Assembly (NCBI GenBank): GCA_028829895.1
Contig: CM054184.1
Location: 23,973,701 to 24,037,700, forward strand
Direction: 5' to 3'
DNA length: 64,000 nt
Source of the DNA: Sinotaia quadrata
Taxonomy: Eukaryota; Mollusca; Gastropoda; Architaenioglossa; Viviparidae
Positions 47,030 through 59,849 of the stretch are shown here, in pieces. The position numbers and the translations under genes were made by a program. The notes below the pieces were generated by a model. The model had not been told where the DNA came from. It made no database searches and saw only the letters and a list, made by a program, of their open reading frames with translations. Each line of letters starts with the position of its first letter. The first letter of the stretch is position 1.

Positions 47030-47290
47030 AAAATCAGACATAGAGGGAGAGAGGTGGGACAGGGACATATATATAGAGAAAGAGGAGAAACAGAGGGACA
47101 CAGAGAGACTGTAGGGGAGAGAGAAGAAGAGAAAAAGCAAGGGAAAGAAAGAGATACACGGGAAGAAATGGTGATAAATAGAAAAACATTTATATAAAAT
47201 TGAGAGAAATAAGAGGAAGAAGAGAAATGGAAATAAAAACAGAGGCAAGCAGAGGTAGGGCCTAATAGAAAGAAAGATTCAGAGAAAGGT
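47030..47290. repeat. GA-rich low-complexity tract
   Basis: Irregular gagagaa/agaaaga words. Confidence 0.8.
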
Positions 47291-47451
47291 GAACATTGAT
47301 TGGCTCGAAAGCTGATCGGCTATGCTTACACTTATGCTAAATGTAATGATTATTGCAGTATTTTCATTAACAACCACTCTTTACTTTTCCTTATGTGTTG
47401 TCTTGTTCCTTATTCGTTAAAACAACACTTTTATAAAGAAACAGCCTCTCC

Positions 47452-47492
47452 GACACACACACACACACACACGCATACATACATACACGCGC
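47452..47492. repeat. (CA)n and (GC)n run
   Basis: About ten CA units, then catacatacatacacgcgcgc, in part. Confidence 0.9.
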
Positions 47493-48647
47493 GCGCAACC
47501 AACAGTAGATTAATTGATAAAACTAAAACAATTTCAATAGCAAGAGTTTAATGAAAACACAATTAAACAGCATTACAAAGCAAATTGCAAGAGAGGGACA
47601 TCATAATGACCTGATGAAGACAAAGGAAACAAAACTAATTTCCTTGGATGAAGATGTCTTCCACGAACATCCGGGCAACCACAAAGTGTTATTATGAAAC
47701 CAACCTTTAATTAAGCTATAACAGTTTCAGCTCTGTTACCAAATTATATTTATGTAAAACTTCTACCAGAAACTAACAATTCAAAATGTACAAAATATAA
47801 AAACCTAACTTTTAAACAATAGACCGCCAGCTTGCAAACTAACTCCAACCGAGGAGAGTCAGCTGGACAATCGAGGAACGTGAGAATAAGCTCTCCACCC
47901 TACCCCCGGAAAGAAAGAGTCACAAGTGTGACGCGGTGATGTGTGGCAGACTATCAATATAAATGTTCGTTGATGCGTTAACATAGAGCTACTCTTATCA
48001 AATGGTTAAAAGACGTTATGTGAGATGTATTTCGAAATAGAAATATTATACATATTTGAGAAATGTACATTATAACTTTTACTATTTTATCAAACTGTAA
48101 TACCCTAAATATAAATAAGTATATTAATATACAAGTTTTTAAAAAAAAATAGAAACAGAAATATAATTAAGCTGTCATGCTTAAATTTAAAATCACATTT
48201 TAATAAGGTCAAATAAATTTAATATTAAATGGTGCAACTTTTTCTAATGGTTATATAAATTGATGATTGCGGAAATTGCGTATTTATTTAATTCAGGAAC
48301 AAAATGTGAGATGATTGAAGTAAAACTGGAGCCATTTTGACGGAGCATTTTGTTTTATTATTTGCGAATTAGTACCTCATGAAATGCAATAAAAATATCA
48401 ATAAATATAATCTGTATTTCAAGTGAACTCGACCACTTTTAATGCTGACAGTGTATATCATTTGTGTTCTATGTGGATGTCTGAAAACATTATCCACAGA
48501 TAAAAGTGTGAAACTCCATAACCTGTTGGATTCTATCTCCTCTACTCCTTTCTTTGGTCTCACTTGAGTTTTGACAGCCGTATTTGTCAAAATCAAAAAG
48601 TGTAACTGCTCCAATAAGGAATGTGTTTTACAGTGACTAGATTTTCC
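47493..48647. other. AT-rich, no gene recognised
   Basis: A 102-codon minus-strand ORF overlaps 48369-48677, but its product is not recognised and its 5' end lies in the following array. Confidence 0.45.
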
Positions 48648-49142
48648 AGGAGCACCAAAACTGACTTTATTACTCAAACGCTAGGCCATTACGTCTAAAA
48701 CTGACTTTATTACTCAAACGTTAGTCATTATATCAAAAACTGACTTTATTACTCAAATAGTGGGCCATTACGTCTAAAACTGACTTTATTACTCAAACGC
48801 TAGGCCATTACGTCTAAAACTGATTTTATTACTCAAACGCTAGGCCATTACGTCTAAAACTGATTTTATTATTTAAATGTTAGTCCATTACGTCTAAAAC
48901 TGACTTTATTATTCAAACGTTAGTCATTATATCAAAAACTGACTTTATTACTCAAAAGCTAGGTATTACATCTAAGCCTTTACGTCTAAACTGATTTTAT
49001 TACTCAAATGTTAGTCATTATATAAAAATTACTTTATTACTCAAACGGTAGGCCATTACGTCTAAAACTGACTTTATTACTCAAACGTTAGTCATTAAAC
49101 TGACTTAATTACTTAAATCTAGGCCATTACCTTCTAAAACTG
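48648..49142. repeat. Minisatellite, 40-bp unit, ~12 copies
   Basis: acgtctaaaactgactttat followed by tactcaaacgctaggccatt. Variants with gttagtcattatatcaaaa recur, and internal deletions are common. Confidence 0.93.
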
Positions 49143-49884
49143 ACACGGATAGAAACTTAGAGATATTCCAGGTCCTTGAGACCGGGACTTGTAAAATAAA
49201 AATCTCTGTCGCAATCTGCTAGGCATATACAGATTTGCGCAAAGAAATCAGCATAATTGGCAAATAAAAGGTGAAAAATTATTTAAGAAAACAAGGAAGT
49301 GAATTATTGAAGTGAACACCAAGAGGCATTGTTGAAAAGACATTAAAAGTATCAAGGTGGTGGTGTAAGCATTCATTATACAGTCGTTTTTTATTTCACC
49401 AAGATGGATTACATAATTTTCATGTGGATCGTCATCTTGAACTCTATACGACGCTTTTCTGTCTGTGACGGCTTTAAAAAAGAATTCCAACGTACATTAA
49501 TAGACACTTTGCGTGTACATATGTCAACTTTGTAATTTCAACCATTTCTTTTTTTTTATGAATATGCCTTCATGTACCCATCTGATAATCACATTCAAGC
49601 GATTGCCTTTGATATTCCCAAATTCAAAGATTCACATGCAACAATGTAGAATTTGTTTTGAGGCTTACGAATAAAATATGGAAGCTTTCTATGAGATACC
49701 CTACCCCCACTGCTGTTCTGCATTGCCCTAAATCCTCTCAGTCAAGTCATCCAGAAAACAGGATTAGGATACAAAATAAAATCAGGATAGATTATCAGCC
49801 ACTTACTGTACATGGAATATCTAAAGCTATACCGTAAAAATGAACATGACACCAATTAGTTGATCAATACTGTCAAGATTTGCA
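49143..49884. other. Nothing recognised
   Basis: Non-coding sequence. The last 100 bp may already belong to the LINE fragment. Confidence 0.45.
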
Positions 49885-50400
49885 GTGAGGAATTCGACCT
49901 TGAGAAATGTGGCAGAATTATCGTCCAGAAAGGCAAGGTTAAAACAACAGAGGGCCTACAATTCGACATCGGAAAAAAATAACGATGTTTCAGTGGAAAA
50001 AGAATATAAATACCTGGGGATATTGCAACATCATAAAAATATAAAGAATGAAGTCAAGTCCAAAGCTAAGAGAGAGTATGAAAAACAAAAAAGACAAGTC
50101 CCAAAGTCCAAGCTAAAATACAGACCCTTAATTCATATGCAATACGTTTACTAAGAACACTGGGTGTATAATGGATTGGACAAGAAATGAAATAAATTAT
50201 TTGGACAACAAAGCAAGAAAACTCTTCACAATAATAAATCCCCACATCCAAAACACAGACGTACACATATTCTATGTATTTCGGAAAATAGGAGACTGAG
50301 GACTCAAGGAAATGAAAGATGTCATTGCAGGAGTGGGTTACATCTGGAAGAACAAAGATGGGCTTTTGACAGAAGCAATAAAGATGAGTTGAGATTTATT
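49885..50400 (+). pseudogene. LINE relic, RT C-terminal part
   Basis: A decayed segment of non-LTR polyprotein. EYKYLGILQHHKNIKNEVKS at about 49998-50060, KAKREYEKQKRQV next, then in shifted frames a WTRNEINYLDNKARKLF stretch (about 50178-50230) and a VFRKIGD word (near 50277). This is the region after the RT active site in the LINE type seen at 44 kb. It ends with stops at about 50392. Neither the active site nor downstream domains are present. Confidence 0.68.
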
Positions 50401-50600
50401 ATATTTTATTGTATATATATATTATATCTAATTGTATATATTTATTATATTTCATTGTACATATTTATTACATCTTTGCTTTGCTAATTTATGCGTCGTG
50501 CATTACAGTGTATTTGTTTGGTATTGTTACGTATTACGACGTCTTTATTAATATAAAGCGCTCTTATTAAAGTCATCATTCTTAGTAGTAGTAATGAAAG
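50401..50600 (+). mobile_element. Probable LINE 3' UTR
   Basis: AT-rich, with tattatatttcattgta repeats, and ends near a tagtagtagtaatg triplet run that could be the tail. The boundary is not confirmed. Confidence 0.35.
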
Positions 50601-51264
50601 TAGTGGTTAAGAAACTATTGCAGATTTGCTGCTGCTGTTGTTCAGTCTTTTTTTCATGACTTCTGTTTGTCGGTTGTGAATTAAGATCTCATTACATAAT
50701 TCTGGGAGTTCTAAGGTTTTACAGAGGACGCGAGCACTTCCGAGGAGTAAGCCTAGTACTATAAGTACTGGGGCTATTTTGTGATTTCCAGGCAGTTTAT
50801 TCAGGTAGAATTCAAAAACAAATATATTAACACACACAAACACCTACAAACACATGCACATATGCACTCACACATTATACACGCACATTCGTAACTGTAA
50901 TTTGAAAGTTAGCGTGGTTATGTAAATTTCATTAGAATATTCCTTATTCTAGCTCTCATTGTTATACATGTACATACGTATTATTTGTTATTGTACTCTT
51001 GTTATCTCTCAATGTTAAAAACAATATAACATTATTTGTTACTGTACTGTCGTAACGAAAAGGAAGACAACTCACACGTAGGGCATTTTTTAAAATGTAA
51101 AATAAAGTTTAGAGAGGTCATCTTAATTATCATTAGCCTACTAATTACCCCTTTCTTAGCTCTGACCATGCCGGAAATGCTTGCAGACTTCCATCCAGTT
51201 TCACAAGTCAGTCAAGTTCTGTGTGCATGCACGTGTGTATACGTGTCTGTATGCAATAATGAGA
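50601..51264. other. Nothing recognised
   Basis: Short CA-rich runs lie near 50830. No gene recognised. Confidence 0.45.
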
Positions 51265-51482
51265 ATGATATATATAAAGAGAGAGAGAGAGAGTGAATAG
51301 GGGGAGAGGAGGAGAGAGAGAAAGAAAAAGAGTGAGAGAGGAAAGGAGAGACAAAAAGAGAAATAAAGATAGAAAAAGAGATAGAAAGAGAGAGAAGGAA
51401 GAGATAAATAAATGGAAAAAAGACGTACCGACTTGTAACAGAAAGTAGAGGGAATAACGGAGAGAGAAGGGGGAGAGAGAGG
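51265..51482. repeat. GA-rich low-complexity tract
   Basis: gagagaga-type purine run with breaks. The minus-strand S/L/F-rich ORFs are artefacts. Confidence 0.85.
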
Positions 51483-51624
51483 CGTTGGTGTGTAAAAAGT
51501 GAACATAAATTTGATTTAACTTCATTTTGGTGCTACATATAAGGTATTACAAATATGTGTGTAGGTGGGTCTCCATGTGTTTTGATAAGTTTAGCTGGAT
51601 ATAACATCAATGTATCTTCTAGTC

Positions 51625-51750
51625 AATAAAAGACAGAGAAAGAGAGAAAGAGAGAGGAAGAGAGAGAGAGAGAAGAAAAAAGAGTGACAAAGAGAATAAA
51701 AGAGAGTTAGAAAAAGAAGAGAGAGAAAGAGGGTGAAAAAGATAACGGTG
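51625..51750. repeat. GA-rich low-complexity tract
   Basis: Second purine tract, agagagaaagagagaggaag-like. Confidence 0.85.
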
Positions 51751-52392
51751 TCGACATAGAACGCTTAAGCTGTCTGTTATAGCTACAGTTCTGTTATGCG
51801 TAAGAGGGAGTTTTTAAAAAATAAAAATACCATTGCTTTTTCTCTGTTATTCACTTAGTGAGGAACAAAATAACAAAAACAAAAATAAAATACGTAGAGC
51901 AACTTAACATTTATATAAAAAACATCAATTGTCATATATTCCCCATTTTGTTTTATAAAAATTGAATTACATTATCAAAAATTTTTTATAATTAATATAA
52001 TTTATTTCACGATATTACAGCAGTCTTCTATATCCATAAATACAATTTTATACATGCATCACAAATACTCAAACACAGATACACATGCATACAATAATCA
52101 GACACATTCGAAGATTTAATTGAACTAGGGAATATTTAAAATCGACTGTAATACTAACATATAGTTTAGTGAATTAGTTATAATTTTAATTTATAATTTA
52201 CTGCATTATTGTTTTCCAGTTCATTGGTATTATTCATTTCCAGTTCATTTGTGTTATTCATTTCAAGATTAACCGTGCATTTGATTCGTAATGTATACGT
52301 GTTAATTCTGTTTAGTTTATCTCTTGAATAAATTCTATATCATTTGTGTTATTAATTCCTATTTTGTACGTACTATTTGTGGTGTTGTAAAG
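51751..52392. other. AT-rich, one small duplication
   Basis: ttccagttcattggtattat is repeated at about 52213-52265 in two or three diverged copies. Confidence 0.45.
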
Positions 52393-52701
52393 TTGCCTAT
52401 CCCTATATCCAGACTTAATTGTTATATAAATTGTTAAATTATCGAAGTGACCCGACCTTGAGCACTCCTTATGATGGTATTTTTGTAAGTGTAAGTTGGA
52501 GTAAGCAACTCGAGTTCAGAATATGCTAAAATTATTGCTGCAAACCAAACCAAACGATTTCCAACTGGAATGAGTAGTTTTTATTATCCACTGGTTAAGA
52601 TTCATGGGATTGTTGAGTTCAGATATTAATGGGGAATCCTAGACTAAAACAGAGTTAGAAAGTCTATTTGTCTAGAGCAGTACAAATGGAAGAATAAGGT
52701 T
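52393..52701 (+). mobile_element. Gmr1-like remnant: LTR end, leader, RNase H end
   Basis: 52393-52590 matches the repeat at 44725-44910 and may be an LTR end (...TTATTATCCA, then TGGTTAAG as a possible primer site). 52620-52665 matches the Gmr1-like leader (aatcctagactaaaacaga). Directly after it, 52668-52700 matches the end of RNase H at 34866 (gagcagtacaaatggaag). Leader and RNase H end are thus joined, which implies a large internal deletion. Confidence 0.55.
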
Positions 52702-52831
<130 letters not shown>

Positions 52832-52863
52832 AACCTCTGTAAATGCTACGAATATATGTATAT

Positions 52864-54576
52864 TGTTACATTCCCCCGGTATTTATTTAAAGACCCTGTT
52901 CCAGAATTTAGGATTTTAGTTAATTAAATTCCTTTCCACTTATTCTGACAACAGACTGGTTGCCCAAATTCACCCTTCAGTCCAATTAAATTCCACACTC
53001 ATAGTTTAAGCCAATGAATTTAAAGACAGGTAAACTTGTGTAAACAAAGCACGAACTGGGAACGTTAAACAATTATAACTAACAATGCAAGCAATCTTCT
53101 CATTCACGACTCACAGCCCCCATCCTAGTCCATATTTCATGCATGAATTAGTCAACTAAAATAAATGTTTAACAATTAAAAAAGATTTAATAAAAAATAA
53201 CAATAACAAGATAATCAGAGATTACGTGATTTCGGCCTTATCAATGTTATTGTTCGACTCGTGTTGGATTGCTAAAATGAGTTATTTTATAGTTCAGGTG
53301 ATCAGACCCTTGCTTTTAGCTGGTAATCCAATTGTGAAGTAATGGCGCGCTTGTTCCCCCAACAGGTATACAGTTGGATATACGGGTTTCAGCGGTGGCC
53401 GTCAGTCATCAATCTTGTCTTGGTCGCAAGATCAGCGTCCTGTACTCGTACACAGAAGCAACATGCTTAGGGTCGCTCCAACGATCCCCAAGGTTCAATA
53501 ATATGCCAAAGAAACACCCCAAGGCATAGGAAACAGGATGAACATAGGCCTGAGTCCCAATGATGAAATAAAACCAGGAACCAAGAAAGAAAAAGAGACC
53601 CACTCTGGAAATATAATAAATTCCTATGAGTGACAGTCCTATAGTCTCGCAATCCGAACATGTGGCATGGACTAATAGCATAGTCTATTTCACTGACCAT
53701 CATAGTATTTTTACATCAATGTTCAAGTTTACACAATAAAGATACAAATCAATTACACTCATGTGTGTTACAATTAAATACGGTATAAAGCATGCAAAAG
53801 ACGTAAACATTTCAAGGAAAATATTTATATTTTACAATGAAAAATTAGATAAGAAAAATCAAATACAATTTAAATCACACACATGAGTGTTCCAATTATA
53901 GCAAAATTTACACGCAAGTGAATTAAAATTGTTATAGGAAAATTTACAATAGACCTGCACAGACGTTCTGTGATACAATTCAGTTAATTTAGTTCAATAA
54001 AATTATTGTTCTTTAATTTAACAATTAATTTTAGAAATGCAAATATTTTAGTTTAGCCACACTGTTCATCAAGCCACGTGTTTGGAGAAAATGCAATAAA
54101 ATACAAATTCTGCAATAATAGATATACAAATTCGCACAATGAAATCTTAATGAAATACAAAGCAATATTTTAAGAAATCAATGTGTTACCTTGTTAGTAT
54201 GTAAATACGATCATAGCAGTGGGTCTTCTAGTGATGATTCACGGAATCTCGCTAATGACTAGACAAGCGTCTTCAAGTCCGTCTCCTTCCTCGTGAATAA
54301 AGATTCGCGGCAGTATGTGGTATTTAAAGAATCATAAGAATTTGTGGTGGGAAATCTATTAGTCACGTGTCGTGCTTGGGTATGACCTACAATCGGCCAT
54401 TGTCTAAAATATTACATAACTGGAGCCAGTCTCTTCTCTCTCTGAATGCAAGGTGCGCCTAGAGCGTATCAATTATGCAAATTTGTATGAAAAGGACTGT
54501 GTCCATAAACTAAATATAATGAATTCACTAAATGAGGGTTAGGAGGTCAAGTATAATTTGTCTTGACTCCGTGACA
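52864..54576. mobile_element. Solo LTR, 1713 bp, TSD TATAT
   Basis: Begins TGTTACATTCCCCC and ends GACTCCGTGACA. It is flanked by TATAT on both sides (52859-52863 and 54577-54581). It interrupts a Gmr1-like remnant between the RNase H end and the integrase zinc-finger region. A TATTTAAAG box lies near 54322. The terminal 130 bp has a diverged inverted relative at 25194-25330. Minus-strand frames at 53409-53703 are open but unrecognised. The TSD is AT-rich and so only moderately informative, but the nested position supports it. Confidence 0.68.
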
Positions 54577-54597
54577 TATATATAGTTAACTACTGAG

Positions 54598-55330
54598 TTT
54601 TGCTGGAAGGATGGTCTCTTGATTCATAAACAGGAAGGAACTGATAGCAGTCATAGCAGACATTCAGTCAAATGTGTTTTTACTTTTGGCTCTCGACCCA
54701 CCAATAGCCGATCATCTAGGATTAAGCAAAACTTTAGCTCATGTGGATGCTGAGTTTTATTGGCCAGATATGACAGGGGACATCACTCAGTTTTGTCAGT
54801 CGTGGGATATCTGTCAGAGGGTGAATAGAAACCTGGAATGCCCAATTCCACTAGGTGAAACCCCAACAATTAATATTCATTTTAGACATGTAGATGTTGA
54901 TCTCATTCGAGAATTTATTCCCTCAATGTTTCTAGACCACAGAGGGACTCTCACCATCATTGATTATGCAATGCAATACCTTGAGGCAGTTGCTCTTAGT
55001 TCTATTAGTATAATATCGGTAGCAAGTGCGCTGTTGCCATTTTCTTGTGTGTAGGATTTCCAGAAGAAATCTTGTCTAAAAGGGGCACGAGCGACTTAAT
55101 GAGAGAGATTAATCAACTATTGAGGGTACATAGATTTAAAACTACTCTTAACCACCCTATGTGTAATGGTTTATAAAAATCCTGAATGCTACTCTTACCA
55201 AGTCCTTGAGAAAACTATATGAATGGATAGACCATTTGATTGGGATATTGTTATTAAGGAAATTGTGTTATGAGTTAATCAGCAGCAAGATCAAGCTCTT
55301 CGTAATCTGACAGTTTCATCTTGTTAAAAT
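54598..55330 (+). pseudogene. Gmr1-like integrase relic: zinc finger and core
   Basis: The amino-terminal zinc-binding region of an LTR-element integrase is readable from LLIHKQ (about 54618) through DHLGLSKTLAHVDAEFYWPD and FCQSWDICQRVN (about 54789-54830). The two His are kept, but one Cys of the usual CxxC pair is Trp. The core follows with RHVDVDLIREF (first catalytic Asp kept) and TIIDYAMQYLEAVALS. Around 55075-55100 the second Asp position reads Lys (SKRGT), and the Glu region is broken by a stop (about 55170), so the DDE triad is destroyed. Similarity runs to SLRKLYEW (about 55205-55225) and fades by 55330. It overlaps in content with the integrase end at 32.9 kb, which shows that the two are separate copies. 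Confidence 0.8.
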
Positions 55331-55372
55331 TTTGTATTTAAAATCTACAAATACTTTTCTTTGCTGACTCAA

Positions 55373-55466
55373 AGCCTGAAGACCTACTACAATTGCCAGC
55401 CTGAAAGCCAACTACAATTGCCATCCTGAAAGCCTACTACAATTGCCAGCCTGAAAGCCTACTACA
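55373..55466. repeat. 24-bp tandem repeat, 4 copies
   Basis: cctgaaagcctactacaatt followed by gccag. Confidence 0.92.
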
Positions 55467-55534
55467 AGGGTAGAGACATTGTCCAATTATGACAAGTGCG
55501 GCGAAGTCTCGCCCTCAAGTGACATCACAGGCTT

Positions 55535-55795
55535 AAGTTTATGTTTATGATAAACTTTTCAGTTAATGCATGTAATCAATGTGCTAATTTATGCCTGTGG
55601 TCAAGGGTTTTAGTTTATGTCTGTGATCGGAGTGTTAGTTTATGTCATGATCAGTGTTTTAGTTTATATCGGTGATCAATATCGGTTTATATTCAATCAG
55701 TGCTTTAATTTATGTCATTGGTCAGTGTGTTATTTTTAGTCTGTGATCATTATTTTACTTATGTCTGTGACAAGTGCTTTAGTTTCAATTTTTCT
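55535..55795. repeat. Minisatellite, ~33-bp unit
   Basis: Diverged copies of tgtgatcagtgttttagttt followed by atgtc. Confidence 0.8.
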
Positions 55796-55879
55796 TAGTC
55801 TCGTCTTTATTCATTTTCATTTCACATTCTCTTAGCCTTTCCCTGCCACTTTCAACGCTTCATATTCTTATAGAATATC

Positions 55880-56295
55880 ATTCATTTCAATATCTATTCT
55901 GCATTTCTTCCTCACACAATCTATCCAAAGTGTAGAATATAATTAATTTCAATATCTATTCTTCTGTCTTTCTTCCTCATACAACCTTTCGTTAGTGTAG
56001 CCTTCCGCCTTTCTTCTTCACACAACCTTTTAATTGTGCAGCCTTCTGTGTCTTTCTTCCTCACACAAAATGTTCATAGTGTAACCTTTTATCTCAGCAG
56101 TCACACAATATGTCCTTAGAGTAGCCTTCTGTCTTTCTTCCTCACACAACATGCTCATAGCGCAGGTAACCTTTTGTTTTCTTTTTCACACATGTCCTTA
56201 GTATAACTTTTTATCTCATCATTCACACAATTTTTCCATAGTAACTTTTTATTTCAACACTGACATATTACGTGCAACAATTAGTCTTCTACGTC
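55880..56295. repeat. Decayed minisatellite, ~43-bp unit
   Basis: ctttcttcctcacacaacct followed by tagtgtagccttctgt, heavily diverged. Confidence 0.7.
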
Positions 56296-56964
56296 TCAGC
56301 ATTTCAACATAATTTCAAAATCTTGCCTTGTATCTCTTGTCATTGTACAGCCACTGTTAAAACGGCAACAATATGTCAGAATATTTGTCTATTAATAAAA
56401 ATATACGCGTATAATACAGTCGTTAATGTTTTATAAAATGCAAAATTGATAAATAAATCTAGAGTAAGGTATCACTGTGCTTTTGTTTTATATGCTTTCT
56501 TTAATTTGGATCTTTGTATTTTTTCTTTCAATCTTTAGTTCTTCCTCTTCTCTCTCCCTCCTCCCCTTTAGCACTCCGAAACTGCATGGTCCTTCTGTTC
56601 GTTTCACTTGAAGTTTGCCACACGCTAGTGTAGAACAGTGCTTGGAAAATTAGTTCTTTTCACTCGGCCGTGGTAGTTCTTTGGTCCTACTCGCACAAAT
56701 GTCCCCACCGAAACACTTCAAACCGTCTCTCTCGTCAGACCTAATTGATCCGAAACTCCTTCTCGAGCCCTTCAAATCCCGTTTAGTCTGTCTGCCTAAT
56801 GATAAGTTAGCCCATGTGGACGCTAAATGAGGGCAATTTCTCGCCCGATGATTAAAATAAAAACTCTTTTTTGAGATTTCGAGTTAGGCTTAGTTTTTGG
56901 GGTTAAAATACTTTGTGTGTAGGAAAGCTTCACAATGCGTGTGATGCGACAGCGAAACGCACTG
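56296..56964. other. No gene recognised
   Basis: Mixed sequence. About 56570-56830 is less AT-rich, without a recognisable product. Confidence 0.4.
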
Positions 56965-56969
56965 AGAAT

Positions 56970-57037
<68 letters not shown>

Positions 57038-57140
57038 AAGAGAAGAGAAGAGAATGCGAAGAGATAAGAGAGGAGAAGAGAGTGCGATGGAATGGGAGAG
57101 AGAGGGGGGCTTGAGAGTAAAAGTAAAAGTGTAGGAGAGA
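56965..57140. repeat. GA-rich tract with (GA)n core
   Basis: (GA)n at about 56986-57032, then gaagagaagagaagagaa and a wider purine run. Confidence 0.93.
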
Positions 57141-57184
57141 AAGAGTGGGGCAGTGTAAGACAACACAAAAGGTAAGGGAAATGT

Positions 57185-57345
57185 ATTCAATCAATATATT
57201 TTTCTATTTCCCTCTTAACACACCATATCTAAATGTATCCCTATCAAAATATTTTCTATTCCCTTCTTATCTCAGCACATCTAAATGTATACCTATCAAC
57301 ATATTTTCTATTTCCCTCTTAACTCATTAAAATGTATACCTATCA
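57185..57345. repeat. Minisatellite, ~61-bp unit
   Basis: About 2.6 copies of atattttctatttccctctt followed by aaatgtatacctatca. Confidence 0.85.
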
Positions 57346-57597
57346 CAATCAGTCTCCGTTTGCCGGAAATTTTCGGACACAGACTGAAAAATGTTCGAAA
57401 AATTAGGCCATCTGGGCAAGACGTTTGATTGATTTACTGAAAAGAAGTGTACTTTGTAAGAGGAAGTTACAAAGTGTCTTACTGCTTTGACTTGAAAAAA
57501 AGTGTAAGTTGAAGAAGGAAGGTACAAGAAGCAGAACAATTTAATTATATTTGTTCTAGACTAACTATAGAATGCATATTGATGACTATCTAGGATT
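57346..57597. other. Nothing recognised
   Basis: Non-coding. Confidence 0.45.
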
Positions 57598-57732
57598 AAA
57601 CCATGCAATTATAAAATTAAAAACACAAAAACATCTGTCAAACCATACAGTTACAAAATTAGGAACACAAAAACTTCTGTCAAACCATGCAGTTATAAAA
57701 TTAGGAACGCAAAAAAATCTGTCAAACGAGTT
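57598..57732. repeat. Minisatellite, ~45-bp unit, 3 copies
   Basis: aaaccatgcagttataaaat followed by taggaacacaaaaacttctg. Confidence 0.88.
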
Positions 57733-57921
57733 ACCGCTTCAAGGACTTCCGTCATCTTGTTATGGCCATTTTATTTCTTGACTCTCAAAAGTCAAGACGA
57801 AGGTAAAGATAGACAATCTTCTGTCTTGCTTATAATGTTGTGCTTGCTTGCTATAGTATTCGTGATTATTTCAATGGTCACATGTGTCTGCAAGTACATT
57901 TGTCAGTATTTAGTCAACTTC

Positions 57922-58082
57922 TGGCAGTAAAAGGTATATGTATTGCCAGTGTTTAGCTAATATTAAACTGGCAGTAAAAGGTATAATTTATGTATTGCCA
58001 GTGTTTAGCTAATATTAAACTGGCAGTAAAAGGTATATGTATTGCCAGTGTTTAGCTAATATTAAACTGGCAGTAAATATTT
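57922..58082. repeat. Minisatellite, 47-bp unit, 3.3 copies
   Basis: tggcagtaaaaggtatatgt followed by attgccagtgtttagctaat. Starts are at 57922, 57969, 58021 and 58068. Confidence 0.93.
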
Positions 58083-58439
58083 GGTGTTTTTATATTCGTC
58101 ATCACATAGGTGGAATAATACGAGAAGAGAAAACTGAAAGAGCCCAGAAATAATCATTGATTTCGTAGTCTAGAGAACAAACACACTGAATATTACGTGC
58201 TATTTTGTTATCTTTATTACTTTATTTATATAATGACTGAGGCAAGCGCATGGCAAACAAGAATATACAAACAATGGCGGAGAAAACCCCGCAAAATATT
58301 TATTTATGTTTAAGAAATTTCAGAGTCAAAATGGAGAAAAGAAGAAAGCAATGAGAAGTGATGAAATAAAAATCTAAATAAAAGCCAAGAAAGCCATCGG
58401 CCTTGTCCAAACATAAAGCATAACATATTACCATTAATA
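58083..58439. other. Nothing recognised
   Basis: AT-rich. Confidence 0.5.
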
Positions 58440-58535
58440 GGGTGTAAACATTTCTCACACAAGTGTAAACAATTCTCATAAAAGTGTAATCATTTCTCAC
58501 AAAGTGTAAACATTTTTCACAGCAGTTTAAACATT
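58440..58535. repeat. ~26-bp tandem repeat
   Basis: Four copies of gtgtaaacatttctcacaca with small changes. Confidence 0.85.
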
Positions 58536-59304
58536 GAAAGAAAAAAGTATAAGCGCTTGACAAAATATGCATGTACAGAAAAATTTGAAATATCGTATAT
58601 TTGTGATATATTCACGCTGCTTAGTATTATCGAATGTGTAATGTGTGAGTTTTCATAAGTAGACTTGTTTGATATTCTTGACAATTTTGCATTAGGTTTG
58701 CTTATTTTTATAACTAAACCTACAGTCACGGAAGGACATCACAATAGTAGTTGTTTTAATCCACAGAGATGGAATTTGTCTTGTCAGCTTCAGTATCTGA
58801 CCTTCACGCCTGTGCTGAGTTCTATCATACATCAATCATGTGGATCCCAACATAGACTGGCGGGAAGACAATTCTTTTGGCAGCGGCAAGAATAACCACA
58901 ATTTCCTAAATTTCCTGAAAAAAGGGAAAGATACCCGAGTCGACTTACAAGTGTCGACATTTTTCTAGAGGGTAATGGCTCGAGTGTTTTCCTATAAGTT
59001 TACTAGAGGACACGAAATTGTGCAGATCTGCATTTACTTTTGGCTTATTTCTTTAGAGATAAGGCCATATTATGTATGAGATTATGTAGACTGTTATCAA
59101 TGCTCAACAGGTCTTAATTTAGAACTGCACTGCCTTTCTATCTTTGTAAAGTTAGCAGTCTTTTATTTTCAGGGTCTACAATCTTAAACTTTGTGAGTTT
59201 CAAAGGTCCTTACGTAGACACTTTCCAACGTCTTGGTTATTATGTCTTTACGTAGACTATTTGTTCTCTATTTTACTTCTTGGTTCATAGGTCTTTACGC
59301 AGAC
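58536..59304. other. Nothing recognised
   Basis: Non-coding. Weak repeats of ggtctttacgtagact occur at 59210-59300. Confidence 0.45.
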
Positions 59305-59700
59305 TCTATAACAAAGCAGTCTATTAATATCACACACCACTCTGAATAAAACAATCTATTAGCATCACCACCACTCTGAACAAAACAATCTATTAACATC
59401 ACACACCAGTCTGAATATAACAGTCTATAACAAAGCAGTCTATTAACATCACACACGACAGTGAATAAAGCAATCTATTAACATCACACACTAGTCTGAA
59501 TATAACAGTCCATAGCAAAGTAGTCTATTAAATTAACATCACACACCACTCTGAATAAAACAGTCTATTAACATCACATACCACTCTGAATAAAGCAGTC
59601 TATTAGTATCACAAACCAGTCTGAATATGACATTCTATAACAAAGTAGTCTATTAACATCACACACCACTCTGAGTATAACAGTTTATAAACACGACACT
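59305..59700. repeat. Minisatellite, ~35-bp unit
   Basis: About ten copies of cagtctattaacatcacaca followed by ccactctgaataaaa, some separated by a tataacaaag insert. Confidence 0.9.
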
Positions 59701-59849
59701 ATTAATAACTGCATTCACCATGCACTATCTATCCGGCCTGCAAAAATGTAGTTAATTCTAATATAATGAAATAACAGAATTTCCTCTGATAACTGTGTTC
59801 ATCATTCATTATTTCATCTAACCAAAAGAGGCCAGTGATTATAAGAAGG

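Noticed and set aside
46609..47248. Several minus-strand ORFs rich in RE, LS or F
   Set aside because: Low-complexity translations of the CT microsatellite and GA tract.
48648..49142. Regularly spaced repeats that could suggest a CRISPR array
   Set aside because: Repeats are directly tandem with no unique spacers, and there are no cas genes. The same applies to every array in the window.
53409..53703. Minus-strand ORFs with a hydrophobic stretch inside the 1.7-kb LTR
   Set aside because: Two overlapping frames, neither recognised, within a non-coding LTR. Hydrophobic runs are expected from T-rich sequence.
56823..57194. Minus-strand 86-123-codon ORFs rich in S and L
   Set aside because: Arise from the GA-rich tract at 56965-57140 in several frames at once.
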